Positions 1-9,424 of a stretch of DNA of 64,000 bases are shown here, in pieces. Both the position numbers and the translations under genes were made by a program. Under the pieces are notes generated by a model, which did not search any database, was not told where the DNA came from, and was given only the letters and a program-made list of their open reading frames with translations. The first letter of the stretch is position 1. Each line of letters starts with the position of its first letter. The DNA is from CAZMLC01 sp964567125 (GTDB lineage: Bacteria; Verrucomicrobiota; Kiritimatiellia; RFP12; UBA1067), in NCBI GenBank assembly GCA_964567125.1, contig CAZMLC010000002.1:27546-91545 (forward strand). Reading direction: 5' to 3'.

Positions 1-1
1 C

Positions 2-1243
2 TACGCGATTTCGCCGACGGTGACGTATGTGGATGGCCGCGGTGCCTTTGTCCGCTTCGATGAGGCCGCCTGCGCCGGAAAGGCGGTATATAAGAAATCC
101 GCGGAAGCGATGCGGACGTGGGGTGAAAAGCCAGCCAAACCTGCATCGCGCGGAGAAGAGATTTTCCTCTTTGATCAGCAGGAAGCAGGCTTCCCCTTGA
201 CCATCGAGTCCGCGGTCGGGCTTGCGGAAGACTACAGCGAGTGCGGCCGCGCGGAGATCCGCGTCGCGCGCGGCTTGAGCTACGTCATGCCGATGTCGAA
301 TGCGGTTTCCTATCGCGTGGTGACGCGCGCGAGCATCCCTGAGTCGGTGCTCTCATCCGCTGAATCCGACGTCGTGGCCGGCGCCACCGTGCAGATCCGC
401 GGACAGAAAGGGACGTATACCTTTACGGTTCCACCACAGACCAAGGCGGGGAGCCACGTGTGGGCTTCATTTGAGCAGGCCTGGATCGATTTCAATGTCG
501 TGGCGCCTGCACAGCTCAAAGTGAACTACGAGCAGGGGATGGCAACCGTCATGATCCGTTCGCGCGTGGAGGGATCGGCCCGACTGGATGGACAACCCGT
601 GGTGCTGCGCAAGGGAACGCAGACGATCAAGGTCGCACGTTCTGTCGATCCCCTGATTGAGCAGTTGTTTTTCTCGCTGGCCGTGCCCGGCTTTGAGCCT
701 GTGCGCTATGCGCTGCAGCGCGAAAAGATCGCATCCGGTGTTACACTTGCGCAATTCGCCGCAGGACAGTGCGTACGCGATGGCCGTGAACAGGGCATCG
801 TCGCTGCAAGCGGCGCTCAGGCCCGCAAAGGCGCGACGACCTGCGGTGGCGTGGAAAAGCGTGGCATTTTCATGCATCCGCCCTATCAAGGAGGATGCGG
901 CTATGTCTTTGCGCGGTATAGCGTCGAATTGCCGGATGAGCCCCTCGTCTTCCGTTTTGCCGTGGGCAAGGGGGATCACAGCGATTTGGGCGACGGAATT
1001 CTCTTCAAGGTGCTGGTCAACGGTGAGTCGCGTTATCAGGAACAGGTTGTTGCGCATGGGTGGAAGTCCGGCGAAATTGACTTAGCGCCGTGGGCTGGAA
1101 AGCGGATTGCATTGACGCTGCTGACGGATTGCGGTGAAAAAAATAATACCGCCGGCGACTGGGGTGCCTGGGGCGATCTCGCGATTGAAGCCAAGACACC
1201 GCGCTACCGCTGGTTCCCCGTGTCTGTCAGCCGTAAACGATAA
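2..1243 (+). CDS. Secreted carbohydrate-active protein, C-terminal part (5' end outside window)
   Basis: The reading frame is open from the first bases of the window, so this is the C-terminal ~413 residues of a longer protein. No catalytic motif is recognised. The last ~120 residues (from about HPPYQGGCGY to the end of the AGKRIALTLL region) form a beta-rich module that recurs in the glycosidase-like protein at 39962-43436: both share HPPY.GG.G, a DG(I/V).FKVLV strand, and a KNNTA motif before a Trp-rich end. A carbohydrate-binding or NPCBM-like role is inferred from that pairing and not proven. It ends 20 nt before the CGGC gene, so the two are probably co-transcribed. The real N-terminus and any signal peptide lie upstream of the window. 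Confidence 0.6.
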   Translation, partial: YAISPTVTYVDGRGAFVRFDEAACAGKAVYKKSAEAMRTWGEKPAKPASRGEEIFLFDQQEAGFPLTIESAVGLAEDYSECGRAEIRVARGLSYVMPMSNAVSYRVVTRASIPESVLSSAESDVVAGATVQIRGQKGTYTFTVPPQTKAGSHVWASFEQAWIDFNVVAPAQLKVNYEQGMATVMIRSRVEGSARLDGQPVVLRKGTQTIKVARSVDPLIEQLFFSLAVPGFEPVRYALQREKIASGVTLAQFAAGQCVRDGREQGIVAASGAQARKGATTCGGVEKRGIFMHPPYQGGCGYVFARYSVELPDEPLVFRFAVGKGDHSDLGDGILFKVLVNGESRYQEQVVAHGWKSGEIDLAPWAGKRIALTLLTDCGEKNNTAGDWGAWGDLAIEAKTPRYRWFPVSVSRKR

Positions 1244-1263
1244 CGTGCAAAAAGGGGATGCCC

Positions 1264-1677
1264 ATGAACGAAAAAGACTATCTGGTGATTGTGCAGTGCG
1301 ACATCGTGATGGAACGCTGCTCAGGTTATTTCTGCGAAAAAGCCTTTCATGAACGCTCCGGCGGTTTTTCCGATTATCCGGCTGAGCGTGCATACCGTAC
1401 GCTCTACATGACATGCGGGGGCTGCTGCGGACGTGGCCTGCAGCGCAAACTGAGTAATCTGATCGCAAAGATCAGTGAAAAAGAGAGCGTCGGCAAGGAG
1501 CGTATTGTGGTTCACCTTGCGACCTGTCTGACCAAGGACAACCACCATGGTCCCAAATGCCCCTTTCTGGGATACATCAAAAAACTCGTTGCCAAGCTGG
1601 GCCTTGATTTGCGTGAGGATACGCGGATCAGCCAGAAATCGGAAGCGCGTCGCAAAGCCGGCGAATATCGTGCGTAG
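1264..1677 (+). CDS. CGGC domain-containing small cysteine-rich protein
   Basis: A 137-residue protein with the motif MTCGGCCGRG in the middle, a further conserved CTKDNHHGPKCPF segment, and an early VQCDIVMERCSGYFC cluster. This is the cysteine pattern of the CGGC-domain family (putative metal-binding proteins of unknown function, common in anaerobes). The ATG at 1264 is preferred because AAGGGG lies six bases upstream; an in-frame ATG two codons earlier overlaps that ribosome-binding site. It follows the upstream gene by 20 nt. Family assignment is fairly secure; function is unknown, with metal or redox sensing only a guess. Confidence 0.75.
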   Translation: MNEKDYLVIVQCDIVMERCSGYFCEKAFHERSGGFSDYPAERAYRTLYMTCGGCCGRGLQRKLSNLIAKISEKESVGKERIVVHLATCLTKDNHHGPKCPFLGYIKKLVAKLGLDLREDTRISQKSEARRKAGEYRA

Positions 1678-1733
1678 GTGTTTATGTAGGTTGTTTAGCG
1701 TGTAGGTTATTTAGGCTGTAGGTTGTTTAGTTT
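1674..1733 (+). repeat. 16-bp tandem repeat, about 3.7 copies
   Basis: Three consecutive 16-bp units (starting 1686, 1702 and 1718) share the form GTAGGTTRTTTAGNNT, preceded by a 12-bp partial unit at 1674 that overlaps the stop codon of the CGGC gene. The units differ only at a few positions. No function can be assigned; it lies in the 3' untranslated region. Confidence 0.8.
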
Positions 1734-1768
1734 GGGCTTTTTTCGCAACATGCGTGGCACACGGAGTC

Positions 1769-1935
1769 TTACGGCTGACACGTATAGAGGCCGATGTTGC
1801 CCGCCCAGAGTTTTGCGGTATCGGGATTGTAGCGGAGGATCTGGGGTTTGATACAGGGCAGATTGCCGGTGATCGCGCTTCAGATTTTGCCGCGGCCCAG
1901 TAATATCCGCCGCCGCCCAGCCGATTTGTTGTCAC
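1769..1935 (-). pseudogene. Possible remnant of a protein C-terminus
   Basis: The 317 bp between 1678 and 1994 hold no intact gene. On the minus strand, however, a 36-codon open stretch (1769-1879) reads like a protein end: ITGNLPCIKPQILRYNPDTA, then a KLWAGNIGLYTCQP terminus and stop. Just upstream, in another frame, a GGGGYYWAAA segment appears. The two pieces would join by a frameshift, suggesting a decayed gene tail. The source family is not recognised. This is an impression from sequence composition only. Confidence 0.3.
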
Positions 1936-1937
1936 TC

Positions 1938-1976
1938 CGGGCGACGCACGGATCGAAGACCGGATGCCCGTTTTTT
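1938..1976 (+). terminator. Possible rho-independent terminator
   Basis: CGGGC (1938-1942) pairs with GCCCG (1966-1970), with an inner CGG/CCG pairing, and is followed directly by six T. It could end the transcript of the CGGC gene. A competing hairpin (CCGGATG/CATCCGG) overlaps it on the other strand. The stem is short, so confidence is limited. Confidence 0.4.
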
Positions 1977-1994
1977 CACGGTCATCCGGCAGAA

Positions 1995-4489
1995 CTAGCG
2001 AATGATCATGCGCGTGCCGGTCCGATCAAACAGAACGCGCAGAACGCCTTTGCCGCTAAAGTGATCATCATCCTTAATGGCTGCAGTACTCTCCGATGAG
2101 CCATACGTCCCGGCATACTTTGAGAGCGTACCGAAATTNNNNNNNNNNNNNNNNNNNNNNNNNNNNNNNNNNNNNNNNNNNNNNNNNNNNNNNNNNNNNN
2201 NNNNNNNNNNNNNNNNNNNNNNNNNNNNNNNNNNNNNNAAAGACGAGCGGTGCGCCATTGCCTGCTTGTAACCGAACTTGATTGGTACAAAAAACAGGTC
2301 CAGCCAGAACGTTGCTGCCGCTGACCGTGAAAAGCGTGCCACTGTTGTTCCGCTCACCCAGAAGCACCAGCGGTTTCTCCACCACAAGGCCGTTATTCAA
2401 TCCGAGCCGGCCACCCATGCCGCCATTGATGACTGCACAGGTGTTTGTGTTGCCGAGCGCACGCGAGTGGTAGATATTGAGGTCACCCTCATTGATCGTC
2501 AAGAGACCGGAAAAGGTATTTGCTGCACGCAAATTGAGCCCGCCGAATTCGGTCTTGGTGATCGCGTAGGGCTGATCGCCATCCGCGATCGTTCCTACGA
2601 TATTCAGCGTTGAGCGGCCTGTCGTATTGGTCGTCACACGCCAGGTTTGATTGCCCGTGAGTACGAGATCCTCTTCGATGGTGTAGGTGCGCCATGCTGA
2701 AGGGCCTGAGGCTATGATGCCGTCGACGCCGTTCGAGAGAATGCCGGCTCCTGCCGCCAGCGTGAATGAATCGTCACGATTGAATGTGATGCCGCACAGT
2801 GCGGCGTTGACATTGACGACCGCATTTGTTCCCGCCGTGCCGAATACAACATCCTCCGTGTTATTCAAGACGAGGGCGGCCTGGTTGTCCCAGTTGAGCG
2901 CCGTCGTGATGTACATATCATCTCCGCCGGCGGTCCACGTAAATTTACGTTGCGCCACAACAAGACGCTGGGTTCCGCTAAAGTGGCTGTCATCAACAAA
3001 GGTTGCGCCGCTAGCTGTTGAACCGTACGAACCACTTGCTTGGGGAATGCCGTTGATATAAAGATACTTGACGTTTTCAACTTCGGCTGAATCGAGTTCT
3101 ACACGACCTCCGTCAGCAATCGAAAGAGCCGCATGATCTGCGATTGCGGACGCTGTGCGAAGCGCCAATGTTCCACCGGCAACCATCACGTTTCCTAGCG
3201 TTGCTCCGGACGCGACGACCAGCGTGCCGTTGCTGATGATGATCGTGCCAGTCGTGGAGCTGGGATAGTTTGTCAGGGTCAGGGAACCCGTTCCATCCTT
3301 GATCACGCTCAGCTCGCCTGTAAAGCGACCGTTGAAAACGGAATCATCATTCTGCTGGATCACCAACGTACCGTTGGTTGCGCTTGTCACGATGTTTGTC
3401 AACCATGGTTGGACGGTATAACCAGCCAGCCTGCTGATCGTCTGTGAGCGTCCGTTCAGGTCGAACGTCGCGTGAACCGTCGACGCAAAACTTGTGACAC
3501 AGGCAAAACCGATCGGCACGGTCGCGTTGAGCGCATTGTTGGTGCCAAGCCGAAGCGTCCCATTGAACAGCGTCACTTTTCCTGTAAAGGTGTTTTCGGC
3601 ATTCAGCGTCCACAGGCCTGCATCCGATTTGACCAATGCGCTGGCATTCCCCTCCGAGATAACGCCGTCGATAGTGCCGACGCCGCCGCCACGAAGATGC
3701 AGTGTATACGCATTCAGATCCATGGGCCCCTTGAGCGTCACATTGCCGTTGTTCCCGTTGGGCATGGCCGTGAAAATGGGCGAGTGGGCGAAAAGCGTGA
3801 TCGGATTGGTGTGTACCGTCGTGTTGTAAAAAATAAGACCGCCGGGGCTGGTCTTATTCGTGACCATGGTTCCGCCATAGAGACTGACAGGACCAGTTCC
3901 CATCGCGTAACTGGCGTTGATGTTGACTTTGCACCAGTCGTCATTTTTAGCGCGAACGACGAGGCCACCGGAGAAGGTACTGGAACTACTGAAAAAAAAT
4001 ACCGCCCGAATAATCATTTTTTTCAATCGATCCTCCGCCCGTGATGGGGCCTTTGAGATCAACACCATAGGTGCCGATATCCGCAATGAGGGTTGTGCCT
4101 GCGGGAATGTCGATCGCATTGGTGATGACGCAGGTTACATTGCGGTTGAGGTAGATGCGCGGGGATGTTACGCCGTTGGTTACGAATTGGAGCTGGCTGC
4201 CGCCAATCGTAATCACGCTGGTGTTGGTTGATCCACCGAGAAAATCGAGGCGGTTCAGCACAAAGGGTGTTGCAATATTCTGGTACGGATTGACGCGCGC
4301 CAATCCGATAAATTGGAGATACGTATCGCTGGCGCTGACGGGAGTGCCATCCGGGTTCCAGTTCTCGGAGGAGCTCCAGTTGTTATCCGTTGCACCACCG
4401 TCCCATACATTTGTTACCGCGTGCGTTGCAAGCGCAAAAGACCAACACAAACACCCAATTGAATTTTCATACACATTCCTTTTGATCAC
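1995..4489 (-). CDS. Autotransporter-associated beta-strand repeat protein, frameshifted and interrupted by a gap
   Basis: A large secreted surface protein built of PATR-type beta-helix repeats: TNVWDGGATDNNWSSSENW at the N-terminus, repeated GTLVV/GGTL and TFSG-like turns, and two matching end modules (GSYGSTASGATFVDDSHFSG around 2980-3080, and GTYGSSESTAAIKDDDHFSG just after the gap). The second module identifies the true C-terminus, ending at 1995. The frame is broken near 3990: the N-terminal part ends in GGIFFQ-stop at an 8-base T run (minus strand), and the next part resumes in the -1 frame with FSSSSTFSGGL. The start is uncertain. The open frame begins with a GTG at 4489, but the best ribosome-binding site (AAAAGGA) precedes an ATG at 4470 (MKIQLGVCVGL) in another frame, so a second indel near the signal peptide is possible. 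Likely exported; function unknown (adhesion or surface layer). Confidence 0.65.
2139..2238. other. Assembly gap (100 N)
   Basis: A run of exactly 100 N inside the beta-strand repeat gene. The reading frame differs on the two sides, so the true gap length is not 100 or the join is nominal. Confidence 0.99.
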
Positions 4490-4570
4490 AACGATTTTTA
4501 TTATTCCCTATAAGCATGCCAAAAAATCGGCTGACTGTCTATCGCCAGGTTCGGGCGAAAAGGTGCGCAT

Positions 4571-4616
4571 AAAATAAAAAAGCAGGACGTACGCTGTTGG
4601 TCAGCGTCCGCCCTGC
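4571..4616 (-). terminator. Rho-independent terminator of the trp operon
   Basis: On the minus strand GCAGGGCGGACGCTG pairs with CAGCGTACGTCCTGC across a 5-nt loop, with two mismatches, and is followed by TTTTTTATTTT. It lies about 13 bp past the trpA stop codon. Confidence 0.9.
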
Positions 4617-4628
4617 GCGTTAAGCAGG

Positions 4629-5363
4629 CTACTGTGCCTTGACTTTTTTCCACGGCTGCATGAATTCAGCGGCGGAGCGATTTTCGCCGAGATGGCGGAT
4701 CAGGGCGCTGCCGAAAATGACGGCGTCCGGACGTTGCTCAGCAGGCAGCGCTTCAACCTGGGCGGGTTCGGAAAAGCCGAAACCCAGTGCCAGAGGCAGG
4801 GAGAAGGCCTGCCGCGCCCGTTTGAGCGTTGCCGCGACATCGGGGGGGAGTCCCTTGCGTACCCCTGTTGTACCGAGTACGGAGATGACGTAGACGTAAC
4901 CGCTGGCCACCTTGGCATAGTCCTGCATGCGCTCAAGCGAGGTGTTGGGCGCGACCAGAGCGATGAGGTGGATGTTGTGCTGTTTCAGCGTAAGCCGGTA
5001 TGCGGCATCTTCATCCAACGGTAAATCAGGGATAATCAAGCCGTAGACCCCGGCCCGCTGCGCATCGTGCGCAAGCTGGTCAAATCCATATTGCAGGAAG
5101 GGATTGAGGTAACCCATCAGGACGATCTTCGCCTGAAAACGGCCTTTGCGCGCCAGCAGGCCCGCGAGAATCCATTTCAGCGTGACGCCGTTTTTAAGGG
5201 CGGTTAGCGAGGCAGCCTCAATCACAGGACCGTCTGCGATGGGATCCGAGAAGGGTACGCCGATTTCAATGATGTCCGCACCGTTTTGATCGAGTTCCTC
5301 GAGATTCTTCCAGAACGCATCCAGCGTTGGATAACCTGCGGTAATAAAGGGGATGAGCATCAT
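4629..5363 (-). CDS. trpA: Tryptophan synthase alpha chain
   Basis: TrpA cleaves indole-3-glycerol phosphate to indole and glyceraldehyde 3-phosphate and channels indole to TrpB in the alpha2-beta2 complex. The 244-residue sequence has the active-site strand IIEIGVPFSDPIADGP, which carries both catalytic acids (the Glu and the Asp of the FSDP segment), and the phosphate-binding GFGFSEP loop near residue 195. It starts directly at the first barrel strand (MMLIPFITAGYP), so it lacks the N-terminal helix seen in longer homologues. The ATG overlaps the trpB stop by four bases, implying translational coupling. It is the last gene of the trp operon and is followed by a strong terminator. Confidence 0.96.
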   Translation of the reverse strand: MMLIPFITAGYPTLDAFWKNLEELDQNGADIIEIGVPFSDPIADGPVIEAASLTALKNGVTLKWILAGLLARKGRFQAKIVLMGYLNPFLQYGFDQLAHDAQRAGVYGLIIPDLPLDEDAAYRLTLKQHNIHLIALVAPNTSLERMQDYAKVASGYVYVISVLGTTGVRKGLPPDVAATLKRARQAFSLPLALGFGFSEPAQVEALPAEQRPDAVIFGSALIRHLGENRSAAEFMQPWKKVKAQ

Positions 5364-6529
5364 ATGCCGAGTTCCTTTCGAATGATTTCCATGTCTTTGT
5401 CGCCGCGGCCGGAGAGATTGACGACGACGGTACTGCCAGGGGTGATGGCCTGCGGATTATCCAGAACCCAGGCCAGCGCATGCGAGGATTCGAGCGCGGG
5501 CAGGATGCCTTCACTGTGGCAGAGCACTTGGAAGGCGTTTAACGCCTGCGCATCGACCACGGCGTGATATTCCGCACGCTGAATGGCCTGCAGGTAGGCA
5601 TGTTCAGGTCCTACGCCCGGATAATCAAGGCCTGCCGAGACCGAGTGCGAGGGCTCGATCTGGCCGTTGCCGTCTTGCAACAGGAGGGAGTGCTGGCCAT
5701 GCAGAACCCCAGGTGTTCCTTTGCCCAGCGCAGCCGAATGATAGCACCCCGGCTTGCCTGAACCGCCTGCCTCCACGCCGATGATGCGCACGGAGGAATC
5801 TTTAATGAACGGATAGAACATGCCGATCGCGTTGGAGCCGCCGCCGACCGCCGCGACGATGACATCGGGGAGCCGTCCTGTACGGGCGAGCATCTGCTCC
5901 TTGATTTCGCGGCCGATGACGGACTGGAAATCGCGGACCAATGTGGGGAAGGGGTGCGGCCCTGCTGCGGTGCCGAAGCAGTAGTGGGTGGTCGCCTGCG
6001 TGGCCACCCATTCGCGCAAGGCGGCATTGATCGCGTCCTTGAGCGTTTTGGAGCCGGTTTCAACGGGAATCACTTCCGTGCCGAGCAACTTCATTCGCCG
6101 CACATTGGGGGCCTGGCGTTCCACGTCGTCGGAACCCATATAGACGCGGCAGGTCAAGCCCAGCCGCGCGGCAGCCGCGGCGGTTGCCACGCCGTGCTGA
6201 CCTGCGCCGGTCTCAGCGATGAGCGCGGTCTTCCCCATCTTTTTAGCCAGCAGGGCCTGGCCGAGCGTATTGTTGACTTTGTGCGCACCGGTGTGCAGCA
6301 GGTCTTCGCGCTTCAGATAGAGGTTGAATCCCAGCTTTTTTGAGAGCGTTGGACAGTACGTCAACGGGGTTTTCCGCCCCGCATAGTTGGTGAGCAGATC
6401 ATCCAGTTCCTGCTGGAATTCCGCGGTCGGGAGGATAGTCTGCATCGCCGCTTCGAGTTCACGCAGCGGCGGAATCAGCGATTCAGGAACAAAACAGCCT
6501 CCGAAATCTCCAAAATAACCTTTTTTCAT
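5360..6529 (-). CDS. trpB: Tryptophan synthase beta chain
   Basis: TrpB is the pyridoxal-phosphate enzyme that condenses indole with serine to make tryptophan. The 389-residue protein is of normal length. It shows GYFGDFGGCFVPE at the N-terminus, the PLP-lysine motif HTGAHKVNNTLGQA, the ETGAGQHGVA loop that holds the catalytic Glu, and the phosphate-binding GGGSNAIG. Its start lies 21 nt after the trpF stop, and its end overlaps trpA by four bases. It is the classic TrpB1 type that pairs with TrpA, as expected from the adjacent trpA. Confidence 0.97.
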   Translation of the reverse strand: MKKGYFGDFGGCFVPESLIPPLRELEAAMQTILPTAEFQQELDDLLTNYAGRKTPLTYCPTLSKKLGFNLYLKREDLLHTGAHKVNNTLGQALLAKKMGKTALIAETGAGQHGVATAAAAARLGLTCRVYMGSDDVERQAPNVRRMKLLGTEVIPVETGSKTLKDAINAALREWVATQATTHYCFGTAAGPHPFPTLVRDFQSVIGREIKEQMLARTGRLPDVIVAAVGGGSNAIGMFYPFIKDSSVRIIGVEAGGSGKPGCYHSAALGKGTPGVLHGQHSLLLQDGNGQIEPSHSVSAGLDYPGVGPEHAYLQAIQRAEYHAVVDAQALNAFQVLCHSEGILPALESSHALAWVLDNPQAITPGSTVVVNLSGRGDKDMEIIRKELGI

Positions 6530-6550
6530 TGTTAATCCTTACTTAAACGT

Positions 6551-7114
6551 CTATTGCTTGATCGCATCGAGCGCTGCACGAAGCTTTTGCGCATGTTTGA
6601 TTCCGGGGCTTTCCTCGACGCCGGAATTGAGGTCCACTCCCGTTGGCTGGCAGCGGGCCAGCAGTTCAGGAATGGTTGACGCATTCAGTCCACCGGCGAT
6701 CAGGGTGGGCGTGGTGAATGCGGGGTGGTTGAAGCATCGCCAATCAAAGGGTTTGTCAAAGAGATGATACGCGGTTTTGGCTGCGGTTGCCTGCGGATAA
6801 TCAAAGCAGACGCGGATGACCCGTTCAGCGCCGATCGCGGCGACAACCGCGTCGCTCTGATTGGCATGAAGTTGCGCATAATCAAGTCGGGCGAGATCCA
6901 TGGCGTAACGGATTTCATCCGCAGACTGCGTCGTGAAGACGCCCACGCGTTTCAGATTCCCGGTGCTGATGGCCGCGACCTTCTCCGGTGCAATGAAGCG
7001 TGGACTTGCGGCGTGGAAAACGAAACCGCAAAAATCAATGTTGTATGCGATGCAGATATCGGCATCGCACTGGCGCGTAATGCCGCACACTTTGACGAGC
7101 AGACTATTCGTCAT
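6551..7114 (-). CDS. trpF: Phosphoribosylanthranilate isomerase
   Basis: TrpF catalyses the Amadori rearrangement of phosphoribosylanthranilate to CdRP. The 187-residue TIM barrel starts VKVCGITRQ, with the catalytic Cys in the usual place, continues with FVFHAASPRFI, and ends with the phosphate-binding IAGGLN and the conserved GVDLNSGVEESPGIK. It is slightly shorter than the usual ~200 residues. It is separate from TrpC, unlike the E. coli TrpCF fusion. Its ATG lies inside the end of trpC (11-nt overlap), so translation is probably coupled. Confidence 0.95.
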   Translation of the reverse strand: MTNSLLVKVCGITRQCDADICIAYNIDFCGFVFHAASPRFIAPEKVAAISTGNLKRVGVFTTQSADEIRYAMDLARLDYAQLHANQSDAVVAAIGAERVIRVCFDYPQATAAKTAYHLFDKPFDWRCFNHPAFTTPTLIAGGLNASTIPELLARCQPTGVDLNSGVEESPGIKHAQKLRAALDAIKQ

Positions 7115-7853
7115 GGGTTAAACTCCGTAACGCGTTCAGGGGGTCGGGACTTGCCATCAGGGCCGTGCCCACGAGCGCGGCGTCGTATCCGGTCAGACGA
7201 TTGAGATCGGCGCGCGATGAAATGCCGCTGGCCGCAATCCAGAACTCGCTGTCACGGCGGTATTCCATCAAGTGGAGGGTGTTCTGCGCGTCAACCACCA
7301 GCGTTTCCAGATTGCGACTGTTCACCTGGATGTACCGGGCGCCTGCCGCGCGCGCCAATTCGAGTTCCTCTTCGTTGAAGATCTCGACGATTGCCTGAAC
7401 ACCGAACGATTCGGCCAGCGTACGCAGGCGGCAAAGGTGCGCGACGTCCGGCGTCAGGGCAACGATCAGCAGCATCGCGGATGCGGGCGTTGTGGCGGTT
7501 TCGAGCACTTGCAGCTCATCAAAGATAAAGTCTTTACGCAAGAGCGGAAGCGTCGTGTGCTGGGCGATGAGCCCCAGATAATCCAGACGACCGTCAAAGT
7601 AGGTTTCCTCGGTCAGCACGGAGATCGCGCGTGCGCCCCCCTGCGTGTAAAGCGTGGCGATGTCCGCCGGAAGGTAGCGCGTGGAGATCGGCCCCATGGA
7701 GGGAGAGGCACGCTTGTATTCGGCAATGATCTGCGGACGCGCTGCTTTTCCCAAAAAGGGTGTCCGCTTCACATGCTCGTCGGGTGTCGGCGGGTGGGCG
7801 CGCAGGCGTGCAATCTCAGAGGCTTTTGCGTCAATAAATCGCTTAAGTTGCAT
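7104..7853 (-). CDS. trpC: Indole-3-glycerol phosphate synthase
   Basis: TrpC closes the indole ring, converting CdRP to indole-3-glycerol phosphate. Hallmarks are IIAEYKRASPSMGPI (catalytic Lys and Ser loop), ISVLTEETYFDG, LLRKDFIFDELQV (second catalytic Lys), the VNSRNLETL segment, and SGISSRADL near the end. The start at 7853 (MQLKRFIDAK) is chosen over upstream in-frame starts because AAAGG lies seven bases before it and the reading begins where the family begins. It overlaps the end of trpGD by 11 nt. Length is 249 residues, slightly short of the usual ~260. Confidence 0.95.
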   Translation of the reverse strand: MQLKRFIDAKASEIARLRAHPPTPDEHVKRTPFLGKAARPQIIAEYKRASPSMGPISTRYLPADIATLYTQGGARAISVLTEETYFDGRLDYLGLIAQHTTLPLLRKDFIFDELQVLETATTPASAMLLIVALTPDVAHLCRLRTLAESFGVQAIVEIFNEEELELARAAGARYIQVNSRNLETLVVDAQNTLHLMEYRRDSEFWIAASGISSRADLNRLTGYDAALVGTALMASPDPLNALRSLTHDE

Positions 7854-9420
7854 ACAGTACCTTTCTGCCCACAGCGCCGGCAATGGCTTCACGGGCTTTG
7901 GCCATGCAGGTTTTCAGCGGCAGCGTGTCGTTGAGCAGGTAGAGCATGACACCCACATTGAGCATAACCATGTCGCGGATCGGCTGCGTCGCATACCCGT
8001 CGAGAAAATCGCGCATGACCTGTTCCGCCTGATCAATGGAACGAACGTGCAGATCCTCCTCCGTGCAGGGTGCGACACCGTATTCGATCGGGTCGATTTC
8101 CAAGGGCTCCAGTTCGCCGTTGCGCAGCATGATGACCTGCGATTTTCCCAGCGGCGTCACTTCGTCGTAACCGCCTGCGCCATAGACGACGGCGGCACGT
8201 TTGAGGTTGGAGACACGCAGTGTTTCCGCCATCACGGGAAGCAGGTTCGGCCGGGCTACGCCGAGCAAAATATGCGTCGGCCGGGCCGGATTCAGAAGCG
8301 GACCTAACAGGTTGAAGATCGTGCGCATGGCGAGGTCCTTGCGGATCGGCGCAATGGTTGCAAAGACCGGATGGTAGAGCGGGGCATACAGAAAGGCGAA
8401 GTTCCGTTTCTTGAGCTCATTTTTGACATCGCTGTTGAGCGTATTGATCGGAATGCCGAGGCGCTCGAGCACATCGGCACTGCCGCACTTGGAGGTGATC
8501 GCGCGGTTGCCGTGCTTGATCACCTGGTAGCCCATGCCCGCGAGGGTCAAGGCGGTCGCGGTTGAGCAGTTGAAAGAGTCGCGTCCATCGCCGCCGGTTC
8601 CCACGATGTCGATCGTATCCCCTTCGATATCCTCAATGCGGATGGCACGCGCCAGCGCGACGCGCGCGGCTTGCGCCAATTCGATCGGCGATTCACCTTT
8701 GAGCCGCAGACCCATCAGGAAGGACCCCGCTTGCACTGGAGGCAGTCGCCCATCGATCAATTCGTCAAACGCATACGTTGCCATCGCCGCAGAGAGATCC
8801 TGCCCTTCGGCAAGTGTGTTCAACACCGTCCTCATCTGCATCTCTTTCTGCGCTTCAGGCAGGATGGCCGCAGGAAAATTTTCGAGCAGCTTCATGCCTT
8901 TCGGTGTCAGGATCGACTCCGGATGGAACTGTACACCGACCCATGGGCGGTCATGATAACGCAACGCCATGACCTCGCCCTCAGGTCCGCGGGCATTGAT
9001 TTGGAACGCCTCGTGATCCTTGACAATCAGCGAATGATAGCGCCCGACGTGCATCGGGTTTTCGATCCCTTTGAAAAGGCCTGTGCCATCGTGCACGATC
9101 TCCGAGACTTTACCGTGCATGATGTAGGGCGCGCGGCAGACCTCAGCGCCTGCGAAGTGGCCTAGGATCTGGTGGCCGAGACAGACGCCGAGGACCGGAA
9201 TATGGTGCGGCAGCCGTTCCAGAAACTGCAAGCAGTAGCCGGCATTGCCGGGATGGCTAGGTCCCGGCGAGATGCAGACGCGTTCCAGCTCTGGATGTGT
9301 TGCCAGCTCCAGGAGGCGGGGATCGTCGTTATAGACGACCGTCGGGCTGAATCCCAGTTCGTGAAATGCCTGTACAAGGTTGTAGGTGAAGGAATCGTAG
9401 TTATCGATGAGCAAAAACAT
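7843..9420 (-). CDS. trpGD: Fused anthranilate synthase glutamine amidotransferase / anthranilate phosphoribosyltransferase
   Basis: This 525-residue fusion carries two steps. Residues ~1-185 are a class I glutamine amidotransferase (MFLLIDNYDSFTYNL, nucleophile Cys in GVCLGHQILG, His-Glu in QFHPESILTP) that feeds ammonia to TrpE. Residues ~195-525 are anthranilate phosphoribosyltransferase, with the PRPP-binding GTGGDGRDSFNCST loop and the KHGNRAITSKCGSADVLE segment. The same domain order occurs in the E. coli TrpGD fusion, but here trpC and trpF are separate genes. It lies 4 nt after trpE and overlaps trpC. Both active sites look intact. Confidence 0.96.
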   Translation of the reverse strand: MFLLIDNYDSFTYNLVQAFHELGFSPTVVYNDDPRLLELATHPELERVCISPGPSHPGNAGYCLQFLERLPHHIPVLGVCLGHQILGHFAGAEVCRAPYIMHGKVSEIVHDGTGLFKGIENPMHVGRYHSLIVKDHEAFQINARGPEGEVMALRYHDRPWVGVQFHPESILTPKGMKLLENFPAAILPEAQKEMQMRTVLNTLAEGQDLSAAMATYAFDELIDGRLPPVQAGSFLMGLRLKGESPIELAQAARVALARAIRIEDIEGDTIDIVGTGGDGRDSFNCSTATALTLAGMGYQVIKHGNRAITSKCGSADVLERLGIPINTLNSDVKNELKKRNFAFLYAPLYHPVFATIAPIRKDLAMRTIFNLLGPLLNPARPTHILLGVARPNLLPVMAETLRVSNLKRAAVVYGAGGYDEVTPLGKSQVIMLRNGELEPLEIDPIEYGVAPCTEEDLHVRSIDQAEQVMRDFLDGYATQPIRDMVMLNVGVMLYLLNDTLPLKTCMAKAREAIAGAVGRKVLYAT

Positions 9421-9424
9421 GGCG

